From Actinobacteria bacterium IMCC26103 (lineage in GTDB: Bacteria > Actinomycetota > Actinomycetes > Nanopelagicales > Nanopelagicaceae), in contig CP015604.1 in NCBI GenBank assembly GCA_002284875.1, forward strand, positions 620,001 through 684,000: a stretch of 64,000 bases of DNA, given 5' to 3'. The notes under the pieces were generated by a model. The model was not told where the DNA came from. It worked only from the letters and a program-made list of their open reading frames with translations, and did not search any database. Position 1 is the stretch's first letter, and each line of letters opens with the position of its first letter. Positions 64,000 through 64,000 of the stretch are shown in pieces. The translations under genes were made by a program, and so were the position numbers.

Positions 64000-64000
64000 C

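Overview
The window looks like chromosome from a streamlined, moderate-to-low-GC actinobacterium. Actinobacterial markers are two WhiB proteins, MtrA/MtrB, a PdtaS-type kinase, an MshB-like mycothiol deacetylase, DUF3107, DUF3499, DUF5719, DUF6912, an Rv3235-family protein and an Rv0428c-type GNAT. Genes are packed end to end with 1-33 bp overlaps and no mobile elements. Base composition, compactness and recurrent secreted C-terminal Cys-Lys-Gly motifs suggest the freshwater acI group (Nanopelagicales: Planktophila/Nanopelagicus-like). That placement is inference.

Layout. 0-4.4 kb: leucyl aminopeptidase end, O-methyltransferase, HtrA, TatB, Mrp and DUF1003, i.e. envelope quality control and export. 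4.4-11.9 kb: PRC/MgtE-N/CBS protein, EamA and MarC membrane proteins, PHP hydrolase, MpaB-like oxygenase, MinD-like ATPase, DEAD helicase, DUF3107, TetR. 12-16.8 kb: MoeZ, MshB, DUF6113, CysS, GNAT. 16.9-25.9 kb: ferredoxin and DapC, then nucleotidyltransferase, WhiB2, large GT2 membrane protein, DUF5719, DUF3499 and phosphomannomutase (sugar nucleotides and envelope). 26-33 kb: AhcY, MtrA, MtrB, ComF, SecA. 33-37.5 kb: Rv3235-like, SAF and CpaE-like proteins, DUF6912, PdtaS, WhiB1. 37.6-44.4 kb: tRNA-Arg, MsrA/MsrB, AlkA-type glycosylase, and a LacI regulator followed by PatB, an FAD oxidoreductase and a MetB-type enzyme. 44.4-53.5 kb: small membrane proteins, short HPF, a second two-component pair, TerC, a methyltransferase, ArgG, FKBP lipoprotein, an FMN riboswitch controlling a PnuC-type riboflavin transporter, and MutM. 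53.5-64 kb: a surface-protein region with three tandem secreted paralogues ending in Cys-Lys-Gly/Cys-Pro-x-Gly-Tyr modules, an alpha/beta hydrolase, a 1103-residue Ala-rich coiled-coil surface protein and the end of a DUF4012 protein.

Gene order from about 9 to 37 kb resembles the Mycobacterium tuberculosis Rv3206-Rv3265 neighbourhood (recalled, not searched), with local losses such as lpqB. Two features cut across the window. At least 17 genes have a -10-like hexamer only 6-7 bases before the start codon, as expected for leaderless mRNAs; this moves several starts downstream. Two otherwise intact genes (phosphomannomutase and the second surface paralogue) have no ATG, GTG or TTG at the expected start, and both offer an ATT.

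The best candidate for an undescribed system is the surface-protein region at 53.5-64 kb.
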